Origin: Gemmatimonadaceae bacterium
GTDB lineage: Bacteria; Gemmatimonadota; Gemmatimonadetes; Gemmatimonadales; Gemmatimonadaceae
DNA: 35,778 bases
Reading direction: 5' to 3'
NCBI GenBank assembly: GCA_025927495.1
Contig: JAICLH010000009.1
Location: 1 to 35,778 of the forward strand
The notes under the pieces are model-generated. The model did no database searches. It had not been told where the DNA came from and worked only from the letters and a program-made list of their open reading frames with translations. How positions within the stretch are numbered: position 1 is the stretch's first letter; each line of letters begins with the position of its first letter. Below are positions 20,089 through 27,236 of this stretch, in pieces. The translations under genes and the position numbers were made by a program.

Positions 20089-20951
20089 CGGTCTTGCGCC
20101 CCCGCGCGCTCGAGCAGCACGACGCCCGAGATCATCCGCTGCGCTTCGCGCCGTTCGGCCGATGAGATCTTGCCCATGAAGCGCCACAACCACGCGAGCT
20201 TCATCTCGCGGCGCAGTCGATGCGCTTCCTCGAGGCTCGAGCGGAACTCCACCATGCGCCAGCCGTGCGGCCGGAAGAACTTGGGTCCCTCTTCCGGGAA
20301 GAAGTGCATCGGCGATCCGCCGGCGTCGAGCGTCTTGCCCCACGACTTGGCCATGTACTTCCGAAGCCACGGACTCGCAATGTCGATCAGCCAATCGTGA
20401 AACGTGGGCTGCGCGTGCAGCGCGTCCGCGAGCGCGCCCACGTGCGCGGGCTGAAGATAGATGAGCAGTCCTTCGGTGACGATCAACGCGCGACGCGCGG
20501 TGCCGCCTAACCGAGCGAACAACGTTTGCCGGGCGGTCGTGTCGGTGAGGTCGGTGGCGATGGCTTCGTAGACGCACTTTGGTTGGACCCCGGCGAGCGT
20601 TTCCTGCTTGTAGGCCAGGATGTCCGGCAGGTCGACGTCGGTCCAACGGAGCGCCGGCGGCAGCGCGAGGCGGAACGGACGCGTGTCCAATCCGGCCGCG
20701 AGATTGATGACGTGATCCACTCCATCGCGCTGCACGAGACGCAAAATGATCTCGTCGAACACCGCGGTACGAACGATCATGGCCCACGCGCTCGACTGCG
20801 CGCGCGGCAGCGTGCGGACGATGGCCTCGCCCTGCGCTCCCGCGAGGCGACGCGCCCATGGATCCACGAACAGCGCGTCCGGTCGCTCGCTCTCCATGGC
20901 CCGATAGAACGCGACCCAGCGAGCGGTATCGGAGATGTGACGAATGGGCAT
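20085..20951 (-). CDS. SAM-dependent methyltransferase, TIGR00027/LCMT-like family
   Basis: 288 residues. Class I methyltransferase of the leucine-carboxyl-methyltransferase-like group (UPF0677/TIGR00027). The N-terminal DTARWVAFYRAMESERPDAL block, DPWARRLAG, the SAM-binding INLAAGLDTRPFRLALP and the acidic WTDVDLPDILAYKQ are diagnostic. The substrate is unknown. ATG at 20949-20951 has no obvious ribosome site; its leader is the edge of the inverted repeat at 20962-21149. Its stop overlaps that of the convergent histidine kinase by four bases. It follows infA on the same strand, with the repeat between. Confidence 0.9.
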   Translation of the reverse strand: MPIRHISDTARWVAFYRAMESERPDALFVDPWARRLAGAQGEAIVRTLPRAQSSAWAMIVRTAVFDEIILRLVQRDGVDHVINLAAGLDTRPFRLALPPALRWTDVDLPDILAYKQETLAGVQPKCVYEAIATDLTDTTARQTLFARLGGTARRALIVTEGLLIYLQPAHVGALADALHAQPTFHDWLIDIASPWLRKYMAKSWGKTLDAGGSPMHFFPEEGPKFFRPHGWRMVEFRSSLEEAHRLRREMKLAWLWRFMGKISSAERREAQRMISGVVLLERAGAQDR

Positions 20952-20961
20952 AGTTTGCGGA

Positions 20962-21149
20962 GGGAAGCGCCGCTGGCGCGGCGTGGGGAAGCGCTACGCT
21001 TGGGGAATCGGGAGCGAGCGCTCCCTTAGGGAATCCGAGACCGTTGCTGCCTGAGCAAAGAACCAAATCGCGCCCTATTCCCCAACGGGGCGCGAGCCCC
21101 GGATTCCCCAAGCGCAGCGCTTCCCCAAGCGGCGCCAGCGGCGCTTCCC
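20962..21149. repeat. Modular GGGAA-hairpin intergenic inverted repeat, copy 2
   Basis: Fills the gap between infA and the methyltransferase. The outer ends are GGGAAG (20962-20967) and CTTCCC (21144-21149); the last base is part of the infA stop codon. The first two modules of the arms match almost exactly (for example GGGGAAGCGCTACGCTT against a right arm with G for A). The third module differs in sequence between arms (a GGGAGCGAGCGCTCCC hairpin on the left, a CGGGGC/GCCCCG hairpin on the right), yet each forms its own local hairpin, which suggests module-level exchange or selection on structure. No T-run follows. Confidence 0.9.
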
Positions 21150-21370
21150 TAGTTTTTGTGCCTGAAGATGATCCGGCCGCGCGTCAAATCGTACGGTGAG
21201 ACTTCGATCCGGACCCGATCACCCGCCAGGACGCGGATGCGGAAGCGCCGCATGTTGCCGCCGAGCGTCGTGAGAACCGTGTGGGTGTCGTTCACCGCGA
21301 CGCGAAACGTCGCGTTAGGCAGCACTTCCGTGACGGTGCCTTCGAGCTCGATGGCGTCCTGCTTCGACAC
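21149..21370 (-). CDS. infA: Translation initiation factor IF-1
   Basis: 73 residues, the standard length, a single S1/OB-fold domain. Family blocks: IELEGTVTEVLPNATFRV, LGGNMRRFRIRVLAGDRV and IEVSPYDLTRGRIIFR. It binds the ribosomal A site during initiation. The start is a GTG at 21368-21370 preceded by GGAG at good spacing. It lies 20 bases after rpsU and is presumably co-transcribed from the rpsU promoter. Its TAG stop merges into the GGGAA end of the intergenic inverted repeat. Confidence 0.97.
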   Translation of the reverse strand: MSKQDAIELEGTVTEVLPNATFRVAVNDTHTVLTTLGGNMRRFRIRVLAGDRVRIEVSPYDLTRGRIIFRHKN

Positions 21371-21390
21371 GTTCGCTCCGACTATCGCGC

Positions 21391-21585
21391 CTAAACCGCG
21401 CGCCGCCTGGCGCGCGCGAGCCTGAGCCGCGCCGCCCCCGCCTTCCGCTGGCGCGCCTCGCTCGGCTTCTCGTAATACCGCTTCTTGCGCAGGTCCTTGA
21501 GCACCCCCGCACGAATTACCTTCCGCTGGAACTGCTTGAGCACGACGTCCAGCCGGTCGTTTTCGCCAATCACGACTTCAACCAC
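21391..21585 (-). CDS. rpsU: 30S ribosomal protein S21
   Basis: 64 residues from the GTG at 21583-21585, the usual S21 length. The sequence VVIGENDRLDVVLKQFQRK followed by KKRYYEKPSEARQRK and a very basic tail is typical. Upstream the same frame stays open to an ATG at 21690, which would add 35 residues, but those have no S21 character and cover a terminator-like hairpin. I therefore use the GTG, preceded by GGGATGG. It is followed by infA 20 bases on. A promoter and a leader hairpin upstream suggest regulated expression. Confidence 0.92.
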   Translation of the reverse strand: MVEVVIGENDRLDVVLKQFQRKVIRAGVLKDLRKKRYYEKPSEARQRKAGAARLRLARARRRAV

Positions 21586-21616
21586 GATCCATCCCGCATC
21601 GAAGGTTCGCAAACCC

Positions 21617-21647
21617 AAAAAAAGGACCCGGTAACCCCAAGGTCCTT
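21617..21647 (-). terminator. Intrinsic-terminator-like hairpin in the rpsU leader (possible attenuator)
   Basis: On the minus strand AAGGACC (21647-21641) pairs with GGTCCTT (21628-21622), and a run of seven T (21623-21617) follows directly, the classic intrinsic terminator form. It lies between the predicted promoter (21697-21725) and the rpsU start at 21585. No minus-strand gene lies within several hundred bases upstream for it to terminate. Attenuation of rpsU-infA is therefore the simplest reading. Confidence 0.65.
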
Positions 21648-21696
21648 CCACGTTCACCATCGGGAGCGAGCCAACCGCCCCGCCACCCATCCTTTA

Positions 21697-21725
21697 AAGT
21701 TAGCGCGCGCGTCAGCGCATGGCAA
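21697..21725 (-). promoter_or_regulatory. Predicted sigma-70-type promoter for rpsU-infA
   Basis: On the minus strand TTGCCA (21725-21720) is followed after exactly 17 bases by TAACTT (21702-21697). The expected transcription start is near 21690, about 105 bases before the rpsU GTG. The icd promoter candidate has nearly the same boxes. Confidence 0.6.
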
Positions 21726-22045
21726 CCTGGCGCCAAGGATTATGGCGGGTCAGTTGGAAGGGAAGCCGGTGCGCGGCCGGCGCGTCGCTGCGAAGTGAAG
21801 AGCACCTCGCTCTGTGGAACGCGGATCGGGCGGATGACAGCTCGGATCAGAACCGATCGCTCGGCTGCGGTGACAGTGGCATCGACCGCGGTCCGATCGC
21901 TGCTAGAGAGCTGAATTCTAAATTGACCCACTGCGCCAGGGATAACGAGGATCGTACAGTGGATCACCGCCACGATCGCGAACCTCGCCGACAGATAATC
22001 TACGTGCTATCGTTGCTCTACCATGTCACAAGGGTTCCGAACGCC
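21726..22045. other. Intergenic region without a convincing gene
   Basis: About 320 bases between the rpsU promoter and the small plus-strand gene. A plus-strand frame is open from 21719 through to the small gene, but its protein is Arg/Ser-rich with no recognisable pattern, and base composition here is lower in G+C than in the neighbours (for example 21910-21935). It should contain the promoter of the gene at 22046; TTGACC at 21924-21929 is a -35 candidate, but I see no well-spaced -10. Confidence 0.4.
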
Positions 22046-22318
22046 ATGAAACGCGCTCCGATTGTTGCAGCCGTTCTGATCGTTGTCTTTGCCGCCTTCC
22101 TCCTCTGGTCGACACTCGGCGCCCAACGAACCGAATGCCATGCGTGCGTCCAGTTCTCCGGTCAACGCAATTGCGCAACCGCATCCGCGTCGACCGAAGC
22201 CGAGGCCACGAAATCCGCCGTGTCCACTGCGTGCGGCATCCTGGCCCGCGGCATGGACCAGTCGATCGCGTGCGACAATACAAAGCCGGTCAGCCTCGAG
22301 TGTAAGACTCGAAGCTGA
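22046..22318 (+). CDS. Small single-span Cys-containing protein (hypothetical)
   Basis: 90 residues from the ATG at 22046. A basic start and one hydrophobic segment (about 5-24, IVAAVLIVVFAAFLLW) suggest a membrane anchor or uncleaved signal. The exported domain of about 65 residues has six cysteines, beginning with a CHAC motif and ending DNTKPVSLECKTRS. The spaced cysteines could form disulfides or bind a metal. I do not recognise the family. AAGGG at 22030-22034 is a weak, rather distant ribosome site. The stop codon is inside a strong hairpin (22286-22322). Convergent with gltA. Confidence 0.65.
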   Translation: MKRAPIVAAVLIVVFAAFLLWSTLGAQRTECHACVQFSGQRNCATASASTEAEATKSAVSTACGILARGMDQSIACDNTKPVSLECKTRS

Positions 22319-22322
22319 CCGG
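22286..22322. terminator. Strong hairpin between convergent genes, overlapping a stop codon
   Basis: CCGGTCAGC plus TCGAGT pairs with ACTCGA plus GCTGACCGG around a GTAAG loop, with one mismatch in the stem. It includes the stop codon (22316-22318) of the small Cys protein and lies 18 bases from the gltA stop on the other strand, so it could end transcription both ways. There is no T-run on either side. Confidence 0.6.
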
Positions 22323-22339
22323 CCTCTCGAGACCGCGCC

Positions 22340-23653
22340 CTATTTGGCCGCGAGCGTACTCTTGTACGGCCGCTCGTCGTGCCCAACGAAGATCTGTCGC
22401 GGACGCGCGATCTTCTGCTCCTTGTCCTGCAGCATCTCTTCCCACTGCGCGAGCCATCCCGAAGTGCGCGCAATCGCGAACAGCACCGTGAAGAAGTCGG
22501 TCGGGAACTTCATCGATCTGTAGATGAGGCCGGTGTAGAAGTCGACGTTCGGATACAATTTGCGTGACGTGAAGTAGTCGTCGGACAGCGCGATCCGCTC
22601 GAGCTCGAGCGCGATCTCCAAATCCTTGTCCATGCCGACTTCCTTGAACACGTCGTCCGCCAAACGCTTCACGATGCGCGCGCGCGGATCGTAGCTCTTG
22701 TATACCCGGTGACCGAAGCCCATCAGCTTCTGACCGGTGCCGGACTTTACCTCTTCGATGAACGCCTTCACGTTCTTCGGGTGCCCAATCTGCTCGATCA
22801 TGCGCAGGACGGCCTCGTTCGCGCCGCCGTGCAGAGGACCATAGAGGGCTGCGATTCCCGCCGCGACCGCCGAGAACGGATCCGCGTGCGAGGATCCCAC
22901 CGTGCGCACAGCGGTCGTCGAGCAATTCTGTTCGTGATCGGCGTGCAAGATGAACAACACTTCGGTCGCGCGCGTGAATACCGGTCTCGATTCGTAGCGC
23001 GTCTCGGTCATGCGCGCCACCATGGAGAGAAAGTTCTCCACGTACGAGAGGTCGTTGTCCGGATAGACGAACGGCAGACCCTTGCCGTGGCGAAAGATGA
23101 ATGCCGCCAGCGTGGGCACTTTCGCGATGAGGCGAATCACGGCAAGGTTCCGCTCTTCCGGATCGAAGATGTTCTTCGCGTTCGGATAGAACGAAGACAG
23201 CGCCGCCACTGTGCTGCACAGCATCGACATCGGGTGCGCGTCGTAGCGGAATCCTTGCAGAAAGTTCTTGATGTTTTCGTGCACGTACGTGTGGTACGTG
23301 ATGTCGTGCACCCACTGGTCGTACTGCTTGGGTGTGGGCAGCTCGCCATGACGGAGCAGCCATGCGGTCTCGAGGAACGTTGCGCCCTCGGCGAGCTGCT
23401 CGATCGGATATCCGCGATAGCGAAGAATTCCTTTGTCGCCGTCGATATACGTGATCGCGCTGCGGCACGCCGCGGTGTTCAAGAAGGCCGGATCGTAGCT
23501 GAGCGTCCCGAACTCGTCGGGCGTCTCCTTGATTTGGCGCAGGTCCATGGCGCGCACAGCGCCATCGGTGATCGGAAGGTCGTACGTTTTGCCCGTGCGG
23601 CCGTCGGTGACGGACAGGGCGTCGGTCTGCGTGGCTGTGGTTCCCTTGCTCAT
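22340..23653 (-). CDS. gltA: Citrate synthase (type II-like)
   Basis: Condenses oxaloacetate with acetyl-CoA to citrate, entry step of the TCA cycle. 437 residues from the ATG at 23651-23653, with GAGG just upstream; the frame is open further but without family character. The length and N-terminal extension fit the hexameric, NADH-sensitive Gram-negative type. Motifs: GILRYRGYPIEQLA, FRYDAHPMSMLC, VLFILHADHEQNCSTTAVR (first catalytic His), YGPLHGGANEAVL (second His) and GFGHRVYKSYDPRA (third His and the catalytic Asp region nearby). An isolated palindrome sits in its leader. NADH control is inferred from type. Confidence 0.97.
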   Translation of the reverse strand: MSKGTTATQTDALSVTDGRTGKTYDLPITDGAVRAMDLRQIKETPDEFGTLSYDPAFLNTAACRSAITYIDGDKGILRYRGYPIEQLAEGATFLETAWLLRHGELPTPKQYDQWVHDITYHTYVHENIKNFLQGFRYDAHPMSMLCSTVAALSSFYPNAKNIFDPEERNLAVIRLIAKVPTLAAFIFRHGKGLPFVYPDNDLSYVENFLSMVARMTETRYESRPVFTRATEVLFILHADHEQNCSTTAVRTVGSSHADPFSAVAAGIAALYGPLHGGANEAVLRMIEQIGHPKNVKAFIEEVKSGTGQKLMGFGHRVYKSYDPRARIVKRLADDVFKEVGMDKDLEIALELERIALSDDYFTSRKLYPNVDFYTGLIYRSMKFPTDFFTVLFAIARTSGWLAQWEEMLQDKEQKIARPRQIFVGHDERPYKSTLAAK

Positions 23654-23722
23654 GCCTCGTTCCCCCGGGATGGCATGCCGCTCCGTGCGGCCAAATCCAC
23701 GAATGTCGTAGGTGTGCAGCGA

Positions 23723-23739
23723 CGACACGGGCCGTGTCG
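23723..23739. promoter_or_regulatory. Perfect 17-base palindrome in the gltA upstream region
   Basis: CGACACGG and CCGTGTCG flank a single central G, 70 bases upstream of the gltA start. It is a regulator-site candidate; with a one-base centre it is unlikely to act as an RNA hairpin of full length. No regulator can be assigned from this window. Confidence 0.4.
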
Positions 23740-23874
23740 CCGGTGTCCACGAAAACTATCGGAGTCGCACAGCAATGGGATGGGCTCGACGTCGTTGCGC
23801 GCGATCGTTTCACGATGAAGATTGGCGCGACCCTCTTCGACGTGCGAGCCGATTCGAGTGGCCCGTCTTTTCGC

Positions 23875-24951
23875 TCAGGTCACGACCAGGTCGCGCCCGA
23901 TGTCTGACAGCGTGGCGCAGCCGCAGAGTGCCATTGCGGTGTCGAGCTCATCCCGCAGCGTCGTGAGCACGCGACTGACGCCGGTTTCTCCGTCCAGCGC
24001 CAGGCCCCACAACACCGGCCGTCCCACGAGCACCGCGCGTGCGCCGAGCGCGATCGCCTTGAGCACGTCGGTGCCCCGCCTAACGCCCCCGTCGACGAGC
24101 ACGGGCACGTTGGGGCCGGCGCCATCGGCGACCTCTGCCAGAGCGCGAATCGTCGGGATCGCCGTGTCGAGCTGGCGTCCGCCGTGGTTGGACACGATGA
24201 GCGCATCGACGCCGTGGTCGGCGGCGCGCTTCGCGTCATCGCCGCGCATCACGCCCTTGAGCACGAGCGGCAGCCGACACGTGCGGCGCAGCCAGGCGAG
24301 ATCCTTCCACGTGACGCTCGCATCGTGACGCGCCGCGAAGTACATCGCCAGCGCGGAGTCGCGCTCCGACGTGCCGGTCGTCGCGCCCGTCCCTGCCATC
24401 ATGTTCGCGAAGGCGACGCCGGGCGGCGGCTGGAACGTGTTCCGCACGTCGCGCTCGCGACGGCCGAGCACGGGCGTGTCCACCGTGAGCACGAGCGCGC
24501 CGTAGCCGCATGCCGCGACACGCGCCAGCATGCCTTCGGTGAGTGCGCGATCCTGATGCACGTAAATCTGGAACCACGGCGCAAGCGCGCACGCGGGCCG
24601 AATCTCTTCGACCGTCACGCTCGACAGTGTACTAACGGTGAACACCGTCTTGAGCGACGCGGCAGCGCGCGCCGTTGCCATCTCGCCATCAGTATGCGCC
24701 ATGCGCTGCAGCGCCATCGGCGCGACGAGTACAGGAAACGCGAGCGTCTGACCGAGCAATGTCATCGAGAGATCGCGGCGGCTCACGTCGACGAGGACGC
24801 GCGGCCTGAGCGCGATGGCATCGTACGCGCGACGGTTCGCGCCCAGCGTGATCTCATCGTGCGCGCCGCCGGCGAAGTAGTCGAACACCGCCGTGGGGAG
24901 GCGGGGTTTGGCGAGCGCTTCGAGCTCGAGCAGATTGACGAAGGGCGTCAC
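23875..24951 (-). CDS. FMN-dependent alpha-hydroxy-acid oxidase/dehydrogenase
   Basis: 358 residues, full-length TIM-barrel member of the glycolate oxidase/lactate dehydrogenase (LldD) family, oxidising L-2-hydroxy acids to 2-oxo acids. FMN and active-site blocks: FDYFAGGAHDEITL, LVAPMALQRMAH, LTVDTPVLGRRERD, LVLKGVMRGDDA, SNHGGRQLD with catalytic His256, and DGGVRRGTDVLKAIALGA with GRP. No membrane anchor is evident. Divergent from the OCD-family gene, with only about 50 bases between. Lactate, glycolate or another hydroxy acid is possible; glycolate would link to the glyoxylate genes in this window, but that is only inference. Confidence 0.93.
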   Translation of the reverse strand: MTPFVNLLELEALAKPRLPTAVFDYFAGGAHDEITLGANRRAYDAIALRPRVLVDVSRRDLSMTLLGQTLAFPVLVAPMALQRMAHTDGEMATARAAASLKTVFTVSTLSSVTVEEIRPACALAPWFQIYVHQDRALTEGMLARVAACGYGALVLTVDTPVLGRRERDVRNTFQPPPGVAFANMMAGTGATTGTSERDSALAMYFAARHDASVTWKDLAWLRRTCRLPLVLKGVMRGDDAKRAADHGVDALIVSNHGGRQLDTAIPTIRALAEVADGAGPNVPVLVDGGVRRGTDVLKAIALGARAVLVGRPVLWGLALDGETGVSRVLTTLRDELDTAMALCGCATLSDIGRDLVVT

Positions 24952-25004
24952 GATGTCTCCCGAATTTTTTCGAGCCCGACGATTCCTGCATGGAGAGTGT
25001 CGGC

Positions 25005-25991
25005 GTGAACACTATCGTTGTCAACGGGACGCGCGTACGGGAGTTCCTGCCCATGCGCGAATGTATCGACGCAATGGAGCGTGCGTTCCGCGCGCTCACG
25101 CGCGGGCGCGCTGTGGTGCCGCTGCGTCCCGTGGTCCGCATTCCCGGGGATGCCGGCGGCGCTCTCGCCGCGATGCCCGCATATCTCGATGATCCGCGAT
25201 CGCTCGGCGTGAAGGCGATCAGCGTGTTCGCCGGCAACGAAGGGACCGTGCACGACTCCCATCAGGGCGCGGTGCTGTTTTTCGACCCCGACCATGGCGC
25301 GCTGGTCGCGATCATGGATGCGGGCGCCGTCACAGCGGTGCGCACCGCGGCGGCATCGGCTGTCGCCACGCGCCTGCTGGCGCGGCCGGGTGCGGAGGAC
25401 CTGGCGATGCTCGGCGCCGGCGTGCAGGCGCACAGTCACCTCGAGGCCATGCGCGCGGTCCGTCCGGTGCGACGCGTGCGCGTGTGGAGCCGCACGGCCG
25501 CGAGGGCGGCGGCGTTCGCGCGTCGATACGATGCGTCAGACCTGACCGTGACGGCAGTCGCGACGCCGCGCGAGGCCGTGGAGCAGGCCGACCTCGTGTG
25601 CACGGTGACCTCCGCGCGCGAGCCGGTGCTCATGGGCGACTGGCTCACGCCGGGGGCGCACTTGAACGTCGTGGGTGCGAGCGTCGCGACCGCGCGCGAG
25701 GTCGACACGGCGGCGGTGCTCCGTTCGGCGTGCTTCGTCGATCGGCGCGAGTCCGCACTACGCGAGGCCGGCGACCTCGTGATCCCCATCCGCGAGGGCG
25801 CGCTGCACGAGTCCCACATCCGTGCAGAGTTAGGCGAAATTCTCGAAGGCGCGAGCGATGGCCGTCGCACGCCGGAGGAGATCACGCTCTTCAAGTCGGT
25901 GGGCCTGGCGGTGGAGGATCTGGCCGCGGCCGACATCGTCTATCGGCGGGCGCGCGACGACCGGAGTGTCCCGCGCATCGATCTGTGTTGA
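25005..25991 (+). CDS. Ornithine cyclodeaminase / mu-crystallin family protein
   Basis: 328 residues. Rossmann-fold NAD(P) enzyme: LAMLGAGVQAHSHLEAM is the dinucleotide loop (about 130-146). MPAYLDDPRSLGVKAISVF, LVAIMDAGAVTAVRTAAASA and the ALREAGDLVIPI region are typical. The family includes ornithine cyclodeaminase, alanine dehydrogenase, ketimine reductase and others, so the substrate cannot be called. I prefer the GTG at 25005, which has GGAG (24992-24995) at good spacing; an in-frame ATG at 24990 is the alternative. With the neighbouring flavin oxidases it may belong to amino-acid breakdown (inference). Confidence 0.9.
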   Translation: MNTIVVNGTRVREFLPMRECIDAMERAFRALTRGRAVVPLRPVVRIPGDAGGALAAMPAYLDDPRSLGVKAISVFAGNEGTVHDSHQGAVLFFDPDHGALVAIMDAGAVTAVRTAAASAVATRLLARPGAEDLAMLGAGVQAHSHLEAMRAVRPVRRVRVWSRTAARAAAFARRYDASDLTVTAVATPREAVEQADLVCTVTSAREPVLMGDWLTPGAHLNVVGASVATAREVDTAAVLRSACFVDRRESALREAGDLVIPIREGALHESHIRAELGEILEGASDGRRTPEEITLFKSVGLAVEDLAAADIVYRRARDDRSVPRIDLC

Positions 25992-26026
25992 GGCGGACAC
26001 GACAGGACGTTAAGGCGGAGACGACC

Positions 26027-26060
26027 GGGAAGCGCTCGCTCGGGTCGCTGCCCCCTTCCC
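26027..26060. repeat. Possible minimal, degenerate member of the GGGAA repeat family
   Basis: GGGAAG (26027-26032) and CTTCCC (26055-26060) face each other between two convergent genes, with AGCGCT directly after the first box as in the large repeats. The interior does not pair well. It could be a remnant or the seed form of the modular repeat, or chance. Confidence 0.3.
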
Positions 26061-26072
26061 TCTTCGCCGCGC

Positions 26073-27236
26073 TCACAAATGCAGACGCGGGTTACTCGTT
26101 AAGGCGCCGAACCGCGCGAGCCGGAACGGCGTCAGATCGACGGCGGGTTCGGTGCCTAACGCAAGATCCGCCAGCGCTTCGCCGATGGCCGGCGCGAACT
26201 TGAAGCCGTGCCCCGAGCAGGCGCTGGCCACGATGACCTCGGGCACGCCGGGATGCGCGTCGATCACGAAGTGGCCATCGGGCGTATTCGTGTAGAGGCA
26301 CGTCGCGCTTTCGCTCACGATGCCCGCGGCGTCGTTCAGGTAACGGCCGATGAGCGCGAGGACTTCCGCCTGCTCCGCGTGAGTCACCGGCGCAACGGGC
26401 GTATCGGGTTCGACGGTTGCGCCCTGATGGTGCAGCGCCGCTTTGAGGCCGTCGCCCACGTCGGGAATGACGTAGAACATGCAGCCCGGCGCGTATTCCC
26501 AGATCGTGACCGGAAGGTGCCGCGCGCCGACGCGCTCGGGATGCTTTCGCGGCGTGATCCAGTGCACCGCCTGGCGCTCGACAACGAGTGGCACGCCGAG
26601 GCCGGGCGCGAGTTGAGCGAGCCACGCGCCGGCGGTGAGAATCACGCGCCGCGCGCGATGCATTCCACGGTCGGTCGTGACGCTCACAAAGCCTGAGGAT
26701 GCGTCCCATCGCAGCACGCGCTCCTCGATGACCAACTGTGCGCCCCGCCGGCGAGCCGCGGCGCGCAACGCTTCGACACATCGCTCCGGAAACAGAATGC
26801 CCGCGCGGTGCTCCAGCACGCCCACCGTGTTGGGCGGCGGCGCGAGCGCGGGCACGCGCCGCCTTATCTCGCCCGCGTCGAGCGTTTCGTGGTCCACCGC
26901 ATGCTCGCGCGCGCTCCGCAACGCGCCCGACACGAGCACGCCATCCTCGGCGCCTAACGTTAGGCCGCCGGTGCGGCGAAAGAGCGCCCGGCCGGTCTCG
27001 CGCTCGAGATCCGCCCAGAGCTGGTACGCCCGCCGCACGAGGGGCACGTACGCGGGATGCTCGAAGTACGCCTCGCGGATGATGCGCGTCCGGCCGTGCG
27101 ACGAGCCATGCGCGTGCGGCGGCGCAAACCGGTCGATCGCCGTCACCCGCACCCCGCGGCGCGCAAGCGCGTACGCCGCCGCGCTGCCCATCGCCCCGGC
27201 GCCGATCACCACCACGTCGCTCTCGACGGTGCTCAC
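26073..27236 (-). CDS. FAD-dependent sarcosine / N-methyl-tryptophan oxidase-like protein
   Basis: 387 residues of the monomeric sarcosine oxidase/SolA family, which oxidise N-methyl amino acids to the amino acid, formaldehyde and hydrogen peroxide. The N-terminal dinucleotide motif VVVIGAGAMGSAAAYALA is at about 8-25, followed by GSSHGRTRIIREAYFEHPAY. Cys313 in ATCLYTNTPDGHFVID matches the cysteine that binds FAD covalently in this family. The C-terminal CSGHGFKFAPAIGEALA is the second FAD contact. The GTG at 27234-27236 overlaps the aceK stop as GTGA. The frame is open upstream, but only as a shadow of aceK. Substrate is uncertain within the family. Confidence 0.92.
   Translation of the reverse strand: MSTVESDVVVIGAGAMGSAAAYALARRGVRVTAIDRFAPPHAHGSSHGRTRIIREAYFEHPAYVPLVRRAYQLWADLERETGRALFRRTGGLTLGAEDGVLVSGALRSAREHAVDHETLDAGEIRRRVPALAPPPNTVGVLEHRAGILFPERCVEALRAAARRRGAQLVIEERVLRWDASSGFVSVTTDRGMHRARRVILTAGAWLAQLAPGLGVPLVVERQAVHWITPRKHPERVGARHLPVTIWEYAPGCMFYVIPDVGDGLKAALHHQGATVEPDTPVAPVTHAEQAEVLALIGRYLNDAAGIVSESATCLYTNTPDGHFVIDAHPGVPEVIVASACSGHGFKFAPAIGEALADLALGTEPAVDLTPFRLARFGALTSNPRLHL
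26952..26965. repeat. Two back-to-back heptamers forming a perfect 14-base palindrome
   Basis: GCCTAACGTTAGGC inside the sarcosine-oxidase-like gene, made of one copy of the dispersed heptamer in each orientation. It encodes GLTLG (GGC-CTA-ACG-TTA-GGC with flanking base). It is the only place in the window where two copies abut. Confidence 0.8.

Noticed and set aside
22709-23818. Plus-strand frame of 369 codons opposite gltA
   Set aside because: Antisense shadow of citrate synthase; Arg/His-rich with no family pattern.
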